Assembly: GCF_021173085.1 (NCBI RefSeq) | Contig: NZ_CP076413.1 | Span: forward strand, 1,984,001 to 2,048,000 | DNA from: Ralstonia wenshanensis | Lineage (GTDB): Bacteria > Pseudomonadota > Gammaproteobacteria > Burkholderiales > Burkholderiaceae | Length of the DNA: 64,000 bases | Direction of reading: 5' to 3' | In this document: positions 8,539-19,028 of the stretch, piece after piece | How positions within the stretch are numbered: the stretch's first letter is position 1 | How the letters are laid out: each line of letters begins with the position of its first letter | Program-made: the position numbers and the translations under genes | The notes under the pieces: model-generated | The model's database searches: none | What the model saw: the letters and a program-made list of their open reading frames with translations, nothing else | What the model was told of the DNA's origin: nothing

Positions 8539-8582
8539 GGCGCTCTCTCATGCCGAGACAGCGAGAACCTGCCCGGCGGGAA

Positions 8583-8897
8583 TTAACGGGAATCGCGGGG
8601 ATGGCGAACCAGGTATTGCCACGTAAAGCCGGGAAACGCGAAAACCAGCATCAGGCAAGCGGTGATCGCGTAAAACTGCCAGCCTTGCGGAAATGCATTG
8701 CCCTGGCTCGATTCGATACCAAAGCCGATCAGCCCAACCACAACGTACATGGCAATCAGCTCGGTGCCGCGCAGCCAGAACGGCTTGCGCGGCCAGCGTG
8801 CCGGCACCAGTGCCAACACGCGTTGATTGACGAACGGCAGGTTGGCACAGATGAGTGCCAACACGATGACAAACAGACCGCCCGTCGACGTAGTCAT
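8583..8897 (-). CDS. DUF2818 family membrane protein
   Basis: Small integral membrane protein of 104 residues with three hydrophobic segments (about 5-25, 46-64 and 72-92) and basic connecting loops. It is of the DUF2818 family, commonly found right after nuoN in betaproteobacteria. Here its start is 13 bases after the nuoN stop. The position suggests a role tied to complex I or the membrane, but the function is unknown. Confidence 0.85.
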   Translation of the reverse strand: MTTSTGGLFVIVLALICANLPFVNQRVLALVPARWPRKPFWLRGTELIAMYVVVGLIGFGIESSQGNAFPQGWQFYAITACLMLVFAFPGFTWQYLVRHPRDSR

Positions 8898-8910
8898 GGT
8901 GCTCGGCGTC

Positions 8911-10386
8911 TTACGAAGCCAACGTCAGGCGGATTGCCTGATAGCACACCGCCATCAGGCCGGCCGGGAAGATACCCAGCAACAGCACCAGCAAGCCATT
9001 GATCGACAGCAACGAGCGCAGGCCAAAGGTGGCCTCCACGGGGCCCTCGTCCGCCGGCGCATCGAAATACATGACCTTGATGACACGCAGGTAGTAGAAC
9101 GCCCCCACCAGCGAGAACAGCACGGCCACCACGGCTAACCACGGCATTCCGGCATCAACCACCGCCCCCAGGACCGACAGTTTGGCGTAGAAGCCCACCG
9201 TCGGCGGCAGGCCCGCCAGCGACATCATGATGAACAGCATCAGCAGCGCAAACCACGGGCTCTTTTTCGACAAGCCCTTGAGGTCGGCAATCTCTTCCGC
9301 TTCGTAGCCCTTACGCGCCAACAGCAAGATGATGCCGAAAGCGCCGAGTGCGGTCAGCACGTAGGTGATTGCGTAGAACATCGACGCGCTGTAGGCCTGT
9401 GCCGTCAAATCCGGCTTGCCGGAGCTGACGCCTGACACCAAGCCCAGCAGCAGGAAGCCCATGTGCGAGACCGTCGAATAGCCCAGCAGACGCTTGAAGT
9501 TGGTCTGAACAACGCCCGTGATATTGCCGATAGCCAGCGACACAACGGCCAGCACGATCAGCATGTTCTGCCAGTCGAACGCCAGCGGCAGCAAGCCTTC
9601 CACCAGAATGCGCAGCGTCATCGCGAACGCAGCCACCTTCGGTGCGCCGGCGATCAGCAGCGTCACGGCCGTCGGCGAGCCTTGGTACACGTCCGGCACC
9701 CACATGTGGAACGGCGCCACGCCCAGCTTGAAACCCAGACCGGCAACGATGAACACCACGCCGAACACGAGGATCGTCTTGTTGATCTCGCCGTTCTTGA
9801 TGGCGTCAAACACCTTGCCCAGCTCCAGCGAGCCGGTCGCGCCGTACAGCATCGACATGCCGTACAGCAGCAGGCCCGATGCCAGTGCGCCCAGGATGAA
9901 GTACTTCATGGCTGATTCGGACGATACGTTCGAACGGCGGCGCAGCGCCACCAGCGTGTACGACGCCAGCGACAGCAATTCCAGGCCCAGATAAAGCACA
10001 AGGAAGTTGTTGCCGGTGATCATCACTACCTGCCCACCCAGCGTGAACAGGGCGAACATGTAGAACTCGCCCGCATACATGTCGCGGTCGGCCAGATAGC
10101 GGCGCGTGTAGACGAGCGTGGCAAACAGCGTAAGCGCGCAGAACGACGCCAGCACGTTGGCCATCGGGTCGATCACGGCCATATTGCCGAAGACGTAGTG
10201 CGTCTCGCCGTTCGCGGCGTTCAGCCCGAACCACACGGCCAGCACCAGCGTGATCACCAACGAAACCGGATACGCCACGCTGCTTCGTTTCTGGCCGCGC
10301 GCCAGGTCAATCCAGTTGACTGCACCAATGCCCAGCGCGAGAAAAACGATTGGGGCAACAGCCGCAATAGAGGAGGACGATTGCAT
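8911..10386 (-). CDS. nuoN: NADH-quinone oxidoreductase subunit N
   Basis: Antiporter-like proton-pumping subunit of complex I, 491 residues with about 14 hydrophobic helices. Diagnostic segments are ASYTLVALRRRSNVSSES, KLGVAPFHMWVPDVYQGSPT and KRLLGYSTVSHMGFLLLG, with the conserved lysine and proline-broken helices of the Mrp/NuoLMN family. It is the last nuo gene, 16 bases after nuoM. The start ATG is at 10384-10386. Confidence 0.96.
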   Translation of the reverse strand: MQSSSSIAAVAPIVFLALGIGAVNWIDLARGQKRSSVAYPVSLVITLVLAVWFGLNAANGETHYVFGNMAVIDPMANVLASFCALTLFATLVYTRRYLADRDMYAGEFYMFALFTLGGQVVMITGNNFLVLYLGLELLSLASYTLVALRRRSNVSSESAMKYFILGALASGLLLYGMSMLYGATGSLELGKVFDAIKNGEINKTILVFGVVFIVAGLGFKLGVAPFHMWVPDVYQGSPTAVTLLIAGAPKVAAFAMTLRILVEGLLPLAFDWQNMLIVLAVVSLAIGNITGVVQTNFKRLLGYSTVSHMGFLLLGLVSGVSSGKPDLTAQAYSASMFYAITYVLTALGAFGIILLLARKGYEAEEIADLKGLSKKSPWFALLMLFIMMSLAGLPPTVGFYAKLSVLGAVVDAGMPWLAVVAVLFSLVGAFYYLRVIKVMYFDAPADEGPVEATFGLRSLLSINGLLVLLLGIFPAGLMAVCYQAIRLTLAS

Positions 10387-10402
10387 AGTTTCTTCTCGCT
10401 GC

Positions 10403-11869
10403 TTACAGCTTCGACTGAGCCACGTGGGTCAGCAGGTTGACCACGGACGCATGCATGACATCGGTAAAGGGTTTCGGATACAGACCCATGTACAGGGTGG
10501 CGATCGCCAGCACGCCCAGCATGAAGAACTCGCGGCAGTTCAGGTCCTTCAATTCGGCCACGTGCTTGTGGGTCACATCACCGAAGATCACGCGCTTGAC
10601 CATCCACAGCGAATACGCTGCACCAAAAATCAGCGCCGTGGCGGCCAGCAGACCAATCCAGAAATTGAATTTGACCGAACCCAGGATCACCATGAATTCG
10701 CCAACGAAACCCGAGGTTGCCGGGAGGCCGCAGTTGGCCATCGCAAAGAACACCGACAGCGCCGCGAACTTCGGCATCGTGTTCACCACACCGCCGTAAT
10801 CGGCGATCTGACGTGAGTGCACCCGGTCGTACAGCACGCCGATGCACAGGAACATTGCACCTGAGATGAAGCCGTGCGAGATCATCTGGACGATACCGCC
10901 CTCCACACCGATCTCGTTGAAGATGAAGAAGCCCAGCGTGACGAAGCCCATGTGGGCGATCGACGAATATGCGACCAGCTTCTTCATGTCGGCTTGCACC
11001 AGCGCGACCAGGCCGATGTAGATCACAGCAACCAGCGAGATCGCAATGATGAACGCGGACAGGCTATGGCTGGCATCCGGCGCGATCGGCAGCGAAAACC
11101 GCAGGAAACCGTAGGCGCCCAGCTTCAGCATGATGGCCGCCAGCACCACGGAACCACCAGTCGGCGCCTCCACGTGGGCATCCGGCAGCCAAGTGTGCAC
11201 CGGCCACATCGGCACCTTCACGGCAAAGGCCATGAAGAACGCGAGGAAGATCAGGATCTGCTCGTTCATCGACAGCTTGACCTGATGCCACTGCAGAATT
11301 TCAAACGTGCCGCTGTGGAAGTACAGATACAGCAGCGCGACCAGCGTCAGCAACGACCCCAGCAACGTGTACAGGAAGAACTTGAATGCCGCATAGACGC
11401 GGTTCGGGCCGCCCCACACGCCGATGATGATGTACATCGGGATCAGCGTGGCTTCAAAGAACACGTAGAACAGCAGACCGTCGAGCGACGCAAACACGCC
11501 GATCATCAGACCCGACAGGATCAGGAACGCGGCCATGTACTGGGCCACACGCTCGGTGATCACTTCCCAAGCGGCAATGACCACGATGACGGTAATGAAT
11601 GCAGTCAGCACCACGAACCACATCGAGATGCCGTCGACACCCAGGTAGTAGCTGATGTGGAAGCGCTCGATCCACGACGACTTCTCGACGAACTGCATCG
11701 CAGCCGTCGTCTTGTCGAAACGCGTGATCAGCGGCAACGTCATCACAAAGCTGATCAGCGAGCCGATCAGCGACATCCAGCGGACATAACCGGGATTGCG
11801 GTCTGAGCCCGAGGCCAGCACCAGCACGCCGAAGAAGATCGGCAGCCAGATCGCAAAAGACAGAACCAT
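10403..11869 (-). CDS. nuoM: NADH-quinone oxidoreductase subunit M
   Basis: Antiporter-like membrane subunit of complex I, 488 residues. The conserved proton-channel segment VPMWPVHTWLPDAHVEAPT is present, followed by MLKLGAYGFLRFSLPIAPDA and KKLVAYSSIAHMGFV. The N-terminus MVLSFAIWLPIFFGVLVLAS starts a first transmembrane helix. It lies between nuoL and nuoN with gaps of 12 and 16 bases. Confidence 0.97.
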   Translation of the reverse strand: MVLSFAIWLPIFFGVLVLASGSDRNPGYVRWMSLIGSLISFVMTLPLITRFDKTTAAMQFVEKSSWIERFHISYYLGVDGISMWFVVLTAFITVIVVIAAWEVITERVAQYMAAFLILSGLMIGVFASLDGLLFYVFFEATLIPMYIIIGVWGGPNRVYAAFKFFLYTLLGSLLTLVALLYLYFHSGTFEILQWHQVKLSMNEQILIFLAFFMAFAVKVPMWPVHTWLPDAHVEAPTGGSVVLAAIMLKLGAYGFLRFSLPIAPDASHSLSAFIIAISLVAVIYIGLVALVQADMKKLVAYSSIAHMGFVTLGFFIFNEIGVEGGIVQMISHGFISGAMFLCIGVLYDRVHSRQIADYGGVVNTMPKFAALSVFFAMANCGLPATSGFVGEFMVILGSVKFNFWIGLLAATALIFGAAYSLWMVKRVIFGDVTHKHVAELKDLNCREFFMLGVLAIATLYMGLYPKPFTDVMHASVVNLLTHVAQSKL

Positions 11870-11881
11870 TTTTGTAATCCC

Positions 11882-13942
11882 TTATTTGCCTGCCAGGAAC
11901 ACGAAATACGTCAGCAGCCCAACCGTGCCGATGATCATCGCGAACGCATAGTCATAGATGAAGCCGGACTGGAGCAGGCGCACGACAGTCGCGAACCAGC
12001 CCACCAGACGCGCGCTGCCGTTGACGACAACACCGTCGATCACGCCCTGATCGCCGCCCTTCCACAGGCCACGGCCGAACTTGATCGCACCGTTGGCAAA
12101 GACGATCTCGTTGATCTTGTCCATGTAGTACTTGTTGTCCAGCAGCTTGTAGACGCCAGAGAAACGCTTGGCAATCGCTGCCGGGATATCCGGGCGCTTC
12201 AGGTAGAAGAACCACGACAACACGACGCCCGCCAGCAACAGGATGAACGGTGCCGACGTAAAGCCGTGCAGCGCCATCTCGACCCAGCCGTGGAAGTCTT
12301 CAGCCAACACCTTCATTGCCTCGTGGTTGTCAGCATTGAAGATGACTTCCGAGAACACCACACCGTGCTTGAAGAACTCCCCGAACAGCATCGGCTGGAT
12401 TGCCATTGCACCGATGATGACCGACGGAATCGCCAGCAGGACCAGCGGCACCGTCACCACCCACGGCGACTCGTGCGGCTTTTGGCCCGGGGCCAGACCA
12501 TGGTGATGATCGTGGTCGCCCTCTTCCTCTTCATGGTGATCGTCGTGATGAGCGTGGGCCTTGCCGAAACGCTCTTCACCGTGGAACACCAGAAAGTACA
12601 TGCGGAACGAGTAGAACGCGGTCACGAACACGCCTGCCAGCACCGCCCAGTATGCGAAGCCAGCGCCCGGCAGGTGCGATTCGCGCACCGCTTCGATGAT
12701 CGAGTCCTTCGAATAGAAGCCTGCGAAGAACGGCGTGCCAATCAACGCCAGCGACCCCACCAGCGACGTCAGCCAAGTGATCGGCATGTACTTGCGCAGG
12801 CCGCCCATGTTGCGCATGTCCTGATCGTGGTGCATACCGATGATGACGGAGCCCGCGCCGAGGAACAGCAGCGCCTTGAAAAACGCGTGCGTCATCAAGT
12901 GGAACACGGCTACTTGATAAGCCGACGCACCCAGCGCGACGGTCATGTAGCCCAGCTGAGACAGCGTGGAGTACGCCACCACACGCTTGATGTCGGTCTG
13001 GATGATGCCCAGGAAGCCCATGAACAGCGCGGTGATGGCGCCGATGATCAACACGAACGACAGGGCGGTGTCCGAGAGCTCGAACAGCGGCGACATGCGC
13101 GCGACCATGAAGATGCCGGCGGTCACCATGGTGGCCGCGTGAATCAGCGCAGAAATCGGGGTCGGACCTTCCATCGAGTCCGGCAGCCACACGTGCAGCG
13201 GGAACTGCGCCGACTTACCCATCGCGCCGATGAACAGGCAGATGCAAGCGACCGTCAACATGTGCCAGTCGGTGCCCGGGAAGCCAATCGTTGCCAGGTT
13301 GTCGCGGGCGGCAAACACGTCGGCATAGCTCAGGCTGCCGCTGTACGCCAGCAGAAGGCCAATACCGAGCACGAAGCCGAAGTCGCCCACGCGGTTGACC
13401 AGGAACGCCTTCATGTTGGCGTAGATGGCCGTCGGACGCTTGAACCAGAAGCCGATCAGCAGATACGACACCAGACCCACAGCTTCCCAGCCGAAGAACA
13501 GCTGCAGGAAGTTGTTGCTCATCACGAGCATCAACATCGAAAACGTGAACAGCGAGATGTACGCGAAGAAACGGTTGTAGCCGTCATCTTCCGCCATGTA
13601 GCCGATGGTGTAGATATGCACCATCAACGAGACGAAGGTCACCACGCACATCATCATCGCCGTGAGCGAATCGATGAGGAAGCCGACTTCCATCTTCAGC
13701 GAGCCAATCGTCATCCATTCATAGACGGTGCCGTTGTAGCCGGCGCCATTGATGACGTCGGACAGCGTCAGCGCCGACAGAATGAAGGCGATCGCAACAC
13801 CAAGGATGGTGACGCTGTGGGATGCCGTGCGGCCGATCTTCTCGCCAAAGAACTTGGTGCCGAACAGCCCGGCGATCGCCGCGCCGGCCAGCGGCGCGAG
13901 CGGAATCGCCAGCAGCAGGTTGGGATTGAGCGTGGTAGCCAT
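11882..13942 (-). CDS. nuoL: NADH-quinone oxidoreductase subunit L
   Basis: Largest membrane subunit of complex I, 686 residues, with 16 or so helices and the long lateral helix near the C-terminus. SAQFPLHVWLPDSMEGPTP and KRVVAYSTLSQLGYM are the signature proton-channel motifs. A cytoplasmic His/Asp/Glu-rich loop (around residues 455-485, AHHDDHHEEEEGDHDHHHG) is striking. Similar metal-binding-like stretches occur in betaproteobacterial NuoL, and no role is known. It lies 29 bases after nuoK. Confidence 0.97.
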   Translation of the reverse strand: MATTLNPNLLLAIPLAPLAGAAIAGLFGTKFFGEKIGRTASHSVTILGVAIAFILSALTLSDVINGAGYNGTVYEWMTIGSLKMEVGFLIDSLTAMMMCVVTFVSLMVHIYTIGYMAEDDGYNRFFAYISLFTFSMLMLVMSNNFLQLFFGWEAVGLVSYLLIGFWFKRPTAIYANMKAFLVNRVGDFGFVLGIGLLLAYSGSLSYADVFAARDNLATIGFPGTDWHMLTVACICLFIGAMGKSAQFPLHVWLPDSMEGPTPISALIHAATMVTAGIFMVARMSPLFELSDTALSFVLIIGAITALFMGFLGIIQTDIKRVVAYSTLSQLGYMTVALGASAYQVAVFHLMTHAFFKALLFLGAGSVIIGMHHDQDMRNMGGLRKYMPITWLTSLVGSLALIGTPFFAGFYSKDSIIEAVRESHLPGAGFAYWAVLAGVFVTAFYSFRMYFLVFHGEERFGKAHAHHDDHHEEEEGDHDHHHGLAPGQKPHESPWVVTVPLVLLAIPSVIIGAMAIQPMLFGEFFKHGVVFSEVIFNADNHEAMKVLAEDFHGWVEMALHGFTSAPFILLLAGVVLSWFFYLKRPDIPAAIAKRFSGVYKLLDNKYYMDKINEIVFANGAIKFGRGLWKGGDQGVIDGVVVNGSARLVGWFATVVRLLQSGFIYDYAFAMIIGTVGLLTYFVFLAGK

Positions 13943-13971
13943 GGAACGCTTCTTATAGGTGGATGCGGAGG

Positions 13972-14283
13972 TCAGCCTTTCAGGCTGTCCAGATCGTCGA
14001 CGTTGATGGTGTCCAGATTACGGAACAGCACCACCAGGATGGCGAGACCGATCGCGGATTCCGCCGCGGCCACCGTCAGGATGAAAAACACGAACACCTG
14101 CCCTGCCAGATCGCCCAGGTAATGGGAGAACGCAACGAAGTTCAGGTTGACCGCCAGCAGCATCAATTCGATCGCCATCAGCAGCACGATGACGTTCTTG
14201 CGGTTCAGGAAGATGCCGACGATGCTGATGGCAAACAGCACCGCGCCGAGCACGAGGTAATGGGCAAGGGATAGCGAAGACAT
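13972..14283 (-). CDS. nuoK: NADH-quinone oxidoreductase subunit K
   Basis: MrpC-like membrane subunit of complex I, 103 residues, three helices. The glutamates in [16 protein letters not shown] and [11 protein letters not shown] are the conserved buried carboxylates of the proton path. The gene lies between nuoJ (17-base gap) and nuoL. Confidence 0.97.
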   Translation of the reverse strand: MSSLSLAHYLVLGAVLFAISIVGIFLNRKNVIVLLMAIELMLLAVNLNFVAFSHYLGDLAGQVFVFFILTVAAAESAIGLAILVVLFRNLDTINVDDLDSLKG

Positions 14284-14300
14284 ATGGGTTCTCCCGGGGC

Positions 14301-14933
14301 TCAGCTCTTGGATTCAGCCGAAGCTGCGCCAGCCGACTTTTCAGACGGCATCGAGACCAGACGCACACGGTCCTTGCGCTTCACGCGGATTTGATCAGAC
14401 ACGTTCTGGGCTTTGGTGTCCTTGCGGCGACGGGCGGTCAAGGCCACGGCCGCGACAATCGCCAGCAGCAGCACTGCGCCAGCGACTTCAAAGGCATAGA
14501 TGTAATCGGTGTAGATGAGCTTCCCGAGCGCCTGCGTGTTCGGACCGGTAAAGCCTTTCGGCAACTCCTGCACGGGCTGTACGCGCCCCATGAAGGTTTT
14601 GGTCAGCACGACGGCCATTTCGAGGATGATGACCACGCCCACGAACGCTGCCATTGGCACGTACGTCCAAAAATCGCGTCGCAAGTGCTCGATGTCGATA
14701 TCGATCATCATCACCACGAACAGGAACAGCACCATCACTGCCCCAACGTAGACCAGCACCAGCGTGATGGCGAGGAACTCCGCCTTGAGCAGCATCCAGA
14801 TCGCCGCCGCGGTAAAGAACGAGAGCACGAGGAACAGCGCCGCGTGCACCGGGTTCTTCGCGGTGATGACCTTCAGCGCTGCGAGCACCAGCACGAGCGC
14901 GAAACAGTAGAAGATGATCGTCGTGATTTCCAT
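14301..14933 (-). CDS. nuoJ: NADH-quinone oxidoreductase subunit J
   Basis: Membrane subunit ND6/NuoJ, 210 residues with five helices. The third helix carries the [17 protein letters not shown] segment characteristic of ND6. A hydrophilic tail rich in Lys, Arg and Ser (from about residue 165) extends beyond the last helix. It is separated from nuoI by an unusually long gap of 146 bases. Confidence 0.95.
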   Translation of the reverse strand: MEITTIIFYCFALVLVLAALKVITAKNPVHAALFLVLSFFTAAAIWMLLKAEFLAITLVLVYVGAVMVLFLFVVMMIDIDIEHLRRDFWTYVPMAAFVGVVIILEMAVVLTKTFMGRVQPVQELPKGFTGPNTQALGKLIYTDYIYAFEVAGAVLLLAIVAAVALTARRRKDTKAQNVSDQIRVKRKDRVRLVSMPSEKSAGAASAESKS

Positions 14934-15006
14934 GATCCTGGCACGGGCCGTTTTGCGGCACGCGCTTGTCCAAAGCCGCGATGGCGTACCGCCACCGCAA
15001 CTGGTT

Positions 15007-15021
15007 GGCTCTCAAAGAGCC
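15007..15021 (-). other. Small hairpin in the nuoI-nuoJ gap
   Basis: GGCTCT, three bases, AGAGCC: a 6-bp stem inside the only long gap (146 bases) in the membrane half of the nuo cluster. There is no T-tract, so it is not a recognisable terminator. No small gene is supported in the gap. It may influence mRNA processing between nuoI and nuoJ. Confidence 0.25.
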
Positions 15022-15079
15022 GTTGTCCAACCGGGATGTCAACTGCACCGCCCGCCAACCGCACGGCGGACGTTCTGAA

Positions 15080-15571
15080 TCAGCGGTACTTTGCGTCGGC
15101 CGCCTTATTGGCCGCAATTTCCGGCTCGAAGCGATCACCCACGGCCAGCAGCATGTCTTTGGTGAAATACAGGTCGCCGCGCTTTTCACCGTGGTATTCC
15201 AGGATGTGCGTCTCGACGATGGCGTCCACCGGGCAAGCCTCTTCGCAGAAGCCGCAGAAAATACACTTGGTCAGGTCGATGTCGTAGCGCGTGGTGCGGC
15301 GAGTGCCGTCGTCGCGCTGGTCTGACTCGATCGTGATGGCCAGAGCCGGGCATACGGCCTCGCACAGCTTGCAAGCGATGCAACGCTCCTCGCCGTTCGG
15401 ATAGCGACGCAGTGCATGCAAACCGCGGAAGCGCGGCGACAGCGGCGTCTTCTCTTCCGGAAAGAGAACAGTGATCTTGCGCGCAAACAGGTAGCGCCCG
15501 GTCAGCGCCAGCCCCTTGAAGAGTTCCTTCAGGAGCAGGCTGTTAAAGAATTCCTTGATGGCAAGCAACAT
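15080..15571 (-). CDS. nuoI: NADH-quinone oxidoreductase subunit I
   Basis: Peripheral-arm subunit carrying iron-sulfur clusters N6a and N6b, 163 residues. Two ferredoxin motifs are visible: [12 protein letters not shown] and [12 protein letters not shown], each CxxCxxCxxxCP. The N-terminal 40 residues form the amphipathic helix that contacts NuoH. It lies 20 bases after nuoH. Confidence 0.97.
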   Translation of the reverse strand: MLLAIKEFFNSLLLKELFKGLALTGRYLFARKITVLFPEEKTPLSPRFRGLHALRRYPNGEERCIACKLCEAVCPALAITIESDQRDDGTRRTTRYDIDLTKCIFCGFCEEACPVDAIVETHILEYHGEKRGDLYFTKDMLLAVGDRFEPEIAANKAADAKYR

Positions 15572-15591
15572 GGTGCCTTCCTATTGTCCCG

Positions 15592-16656
15592 TTACTTCCA
15601 GATGTTCCACGGCGACACCAACCAGATGGCGACGACGACAAGCCAGCCCACAGTGAGCGGAATGAAGATCTTCCAGCCCAGACGCATGATCTGGTCATAG
15701 CGATAACGCGGGAACGATGCACGCAGCCAGATGAACACCGACAGCAGCAGGAAAACCTTGATGAGCAGCCAGAAGAAGCCCGGAATCCAGTTGAGAACCG
15801 GTGCATCAATCGGCGAGGCCCAGCCGCCCAGGAACAGCGTTGCCGTCAGCGCTGAGATCACGATCATGTTGATGTACTCGGCCAGGAAGAACAGCGCGAA
15901 CGCCATGCCCGAGTATTCGATCATGTGGCCAGCCACGATTTCCGATTCGCCTTCCACCACGTCGAACGGGTGGCGGTTGGTTTCTGCCACACCCGAGATG
16001 AAGTAGACGCCAAACATCGGCAGCAGCGGCAACCAGTTCCACGAGAGGATATTGATGCCGTGGCCAGCAAAGAAACCGCGGTTCTGCGAGTTGACGATGT
16101 CCGACAGATTCAGGCTGCCCGTCACCATCAGCACCGTCACGAGCGCGAAGCCCATGGCGATTTCGTACGAAATCATCTGCGCCGAGGCACGCATCGCACC
16201 CAGGAATGCGTACTTGGAGTTCGAAGCCCAGCCGGCCAGGATCACGCCGTACACGCCCACCGAGCTGATCGCCATCACGTACAGCAAGCCGGCGTTGATG
16301 TTCGACACCATGGCTTCGGCCTGGAACGGGATCACCGCCCAGATCGCCACGGCGGGCATCAGCACCATCAGCGGCGCGATGATGTACATGCCGCGGCTGA
16401 CCGCGCTCGGCACCATGACTTCCTTGAGCAGCAGCTTGAGCACGTCGGCAATCGGCTGCAGCAGACCCATCGGGCCCACGCGGTTCGGGCCCAGACGCAC
16501 GTGCATCCAGCCGATGAGCTTGCGCTCCCACAAGATCAGGTAGGCTACGCACAGCAGCAGCGGCAGAATGATGCAGACCGCGCGGACCAGCGTCCAGATC
16601 AGCGGCCACCACCCACCGAAGGTGGCGGTACCGAAAGAAGTAATCGACTCGATCAT
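15592..16656 (-). CDS. nuoH: NADH-quinone oxidoreductase subunit H
   Basis: Membrane subunit at the quinone site, 354 residues, eight helices. The signature [20 protein letters not shown] is complete, as is the acidic loop [19 protein letters not shown]. It starts 8 bases after the nuoG stop and is followed by nuoI. Confidence 0.97.
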   Translation of the reverse strand: MIESITSFGTATFGGWWPLIWTLVRAVCIILPLLLCVAYLILWERKLIGWMHVRLGPNRVGPMGLLQPIADVLKLLLKEVMVPSAVSRGMYIIAPLMVLMPAVAIWAVIPFQAEAMVSNINAGLLYVMAISSVGVYGVILAGWASNSKYAFLGAMRASAQMISYEIAMGFALVTVLMVTGSLNLSDIVNSQNRGFFAGHGINILSWNWLPLLPMFGVYFISGVAETNRHPFDVVEGESEIVAGHMIEYSGMAFALFFLAEYINMIVISALTATLFLGGWASPIDAPVLNWIPGFFWLLIKVFLLLSVFIWLRASFPRYRYDQIMRLGWKIFIPLTVGWLVVVAIWLVSPWNIWK

Positions 16657-16664
16657 GTTGACCC

Positions 16665-19016
16665 TTACACCGTAGCCGCCAGCGCGGACGATTCAACCTT
16701 CTCAACGCTTACCGCGCCGAACATGGCACCCAGTTGTGCCGAAGCCTCGGTGGCGGCGGACACGCGGATCACACCGGAAGCCAGCGACTTGTCCAGCACG
16801 GCCGGCAGCACCACACTGCGCTGCCCCTGCGTCACGCGCACGGCGTCACCATCGACAAGGCCGAGTTGCGCATAGAGGTCAGCCGGCAAGCCAGCGCGCA
16901 TTGCTGCGCGTGCTGCGGCCGTCAGCTGCAGCGAACCAGCGCGGCGTACGATCGGATCGGCGTGATAAATCGGCACATCGGCCAGACGTTCGATGCCGGC
17001 AGCGGAGGCAGCGGGAACGGTGGTCTGCGCGATCGTCGTATTCGACAAACGATCGGTGACCGGCTTGGTCAACACTTCGTCGCGCACCACTTCCGAGCTG
17101 TCGTATTCGAAGCCCGACACGTTCAGCAGGTTGCCCAGCACGCGCAGGACCTTCCACGCCGGGCGCGAATCACCCAGGCTGCGCACAACGCCGTTGAAGC
17201 TTTGCGGCAGGCCTTCGCAGTTGACGAAGGTGCCCGAGGTTTCCGTGAACGGCGCCGTCGGCAGCAGCACGTCGGCGTATTCGAGTGCAGCGCGAGAGGC
17301 AAACGGCGCCAACACGATCACCGTGTCAGCCTGATCCAGTGCCGCACGAGCCTGCACGGGATTCGCGCTATCGAATTCGGGTTCGGCGCCCAGGAGCACG
17401 TAAGCACGGCGCGGCTGCGCCAGCATAGCGGCGGCATCGAGGCCATTGCCTTGCGGCAGCGCACCAGCAATGTAGCCACCGACGGTGTTGGCCGCTTCCG
17501 TCAGGAAGCCCAGCGTCGCACCGGTTTGCTGCGCAACCCACTGAGCCAGCGCATGCAATTGCGAGAATTGCGGATGCGCTACAGCAGCGTTGCCGAGGAA
17601 CACCGACTTGCGTTCGCCCGACGCGAGACTTGCGGCGATGCGCTTAGCAACGTCACCGGCTTCGATGCCATCGGTCCCGCCCGGACGCGCAACGTTGTTG
17701 GCAGCAGCCACGGCCACCGCCACTTGCGACAGCAGCGACAGCCATTGCGACGGCGCGCCCAACAGTTGCGTGGCGGGCATCAGAAGGTCTTCGCCGCCGG
17801 CGCCGATCACATTCAGTTGACCACCCTTCTTGCCTGCCTGCCGCAAGCGCGCGGCCAGCAACGGATGATCCTTGCGCAGGAACGCGCCCACCACCAGCGT
17901 GCGCTGCAGCAGCGACACGTCGGCGATCGGCATGCCGAGCCACGGGGCGCCCGTCGGCTTGACCGAGAAATCGGATTGACGCAGACGGAAATCGACGTTG
18001 TCGCTGCCAATGCCACGCACCAGCTTTTGCAGCAAGAACAGCTCTTCCAGCGTGCTGTGGGGGCTGGCCAATGCACCGATCTGCTCAGCGCCATGGTCAC
18101 GCTTGATTTCGTTCAGGCCGTTGGCAACGTATTCCAGTGCCGTGGTCCAGTCGACAGCTTTCCACTGACCGCCTTGCTTGAGCATCGGCTGCGTCAGACG
18201 ATCGTCGCTGTTCACGCCTTCATAGGCGAAGCGGTCCTTGTCGGACAGCCAGCATTCATTGATGGCTTCGTTGTCCAGCGGCAGAACACGCATCACGCGC
18301 TGGTTCTTGGTCTGGACAATCACGTTGGCGCCGAGGCCATCGTGCGGCGACACCGACTTGCGGCGTGCCAGCTCCCACGTACGGGCCGAATAGCGGAACG
18401 GCTTGCTGGTCAGCGCGCCAACGGGGCACAGATCGATCATGTTGCCCGACAATTCGGAATCAACAGTCTGACCGACGAACGTCGTGATCTCGGAATGCTC
18501 GCCACGATTGAGCATGCCCAGTTCCATCACGCCGGCAATTTCCTGACCGAAGCGGACGCAACGCGTGCAGTGAATGCAGCGCGTCATCTCTTCCATGGAG
18601 ATCAGCGGGCCCACGTTCTTGTGGAACACCACACGCTTTTCTTCCTGGTAGCGCGATTCCGACTTGCCGTAGCCCACGGCCAAGTCCTGCAACTGGCACT
18701 CGCCACCCTGGTCGCAGATCGGGCAATCCAGCGGGTGGTTGATCAGCAGGAATTCCATCACGGACTTCTGTGCCTTCACCGCCTTCTCGGAGTTGGTGAA
18801 GACCTTCATACCCGCGGTGACGGGCGTGGCGCAGGCCGGCAGCGCCTTGGGCGCCTTCTCGACCTCGACCAGGCACATCCGGCAGTTGGCCGCGACCGAC
18901 AGTTTGCGGTGATAGCAGAAGTGAGGAATGTAGGTGCCCGTCTGGCGAGCAGCCTCCATCACCAGGCTGCCTTCGGCAACCTCAACCTTCTTGCCATCGA
19001 TTTCGATTTCAACCAT
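16665..19016 (-). CDS. nuoG: NADH-quinone oxidoreductase subunit G
   Basis: Largest peripheral subunit of complex I, 783 residues, holding most of the electron-transfer clusters. The N-terminal 2Fe-2S domain has Cys34, Cys45, Cys48 and Cys62. [15 protein letters not shown] motif with an unusual His ligand and a [10 protein letters not shown] motif follow. The remaining 500 residues are the molybdopterin-oxidoreductase-like domain, without a functional cofactor in this family. It is 12 bases after nuoF. Confidence 0.97.
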   Translation of the reverse strand: MVEIEIDGKKVEVAEGSLVMEAARQTGTYIPHFCYHRKLSVAANCRMCLVEVEKAPKALPACATPVTAGMKVFTNSEKAVKAQKSVMEFLLINHPLDCPICDQGGECQLQDLAVGYGKSESRYQEEKRVVFHKNVGPLISMEEMTRCIHCTRCVRFGQEIAGVMELGMLNRGEHSEITTFVGQTVDSELSGNMIDLCPVGALTSKPFRYSARTWELARRKSVSPHDGLGANVIVQTKNQRVMRVLPLDNEAINECWLSDKDRFAYEGVNSDDRLTQPMLKQGGQWKAVDWTTALEYVANGLNEIKRDHGAEQIGALASPHSTLEELFLLQKLVRGIGSDNVDFRLRQSDFSVKPTGAPWLGMPIADVSLLQRTLVVGAFLRKDHPLLAARLRQAGKKGGQLNVIGAGGEDLLMPATQLLGAPSQWLSLLSQVAVAVAAANNVARPGGTDGIEAGDVAKRIAASLASGERKSVFLGNAAVAHPQFSQLHALAQWVAQQTGATLGFLTEAANTVGGYIAGALPQGNGLDAAAMLAQPRRAYVLLGAEPEFDSANPVQARAALDQADTVIVLAPFASRAALEYADVLLPTAPFTETSGTFVNCEGLPQSFNGVVRSLGDSRPAWKVLRVLGNLLNVSGFEYDSSEVVRDEVLTKPVTDRLSNTTIAQTTVPAASAAGIERLADVPIYHADPIVRRAGSLQLTAAARAAMRAGLPADLYAQLGLVDGDAVRVTQGQRSVVLPAVLDKSLASGVIRVSAATEASAQLGAMFGAVSVEKVESSALAATV

Positions 19017-19028
19017 GTTCTGCCACGC

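Noticed and set aside
12266-14122. A 618-codon plus-strand frame opposite nuoL
   Set aside because: Shadow of nuoL in the complementary frame; charged, low-complexity translation.
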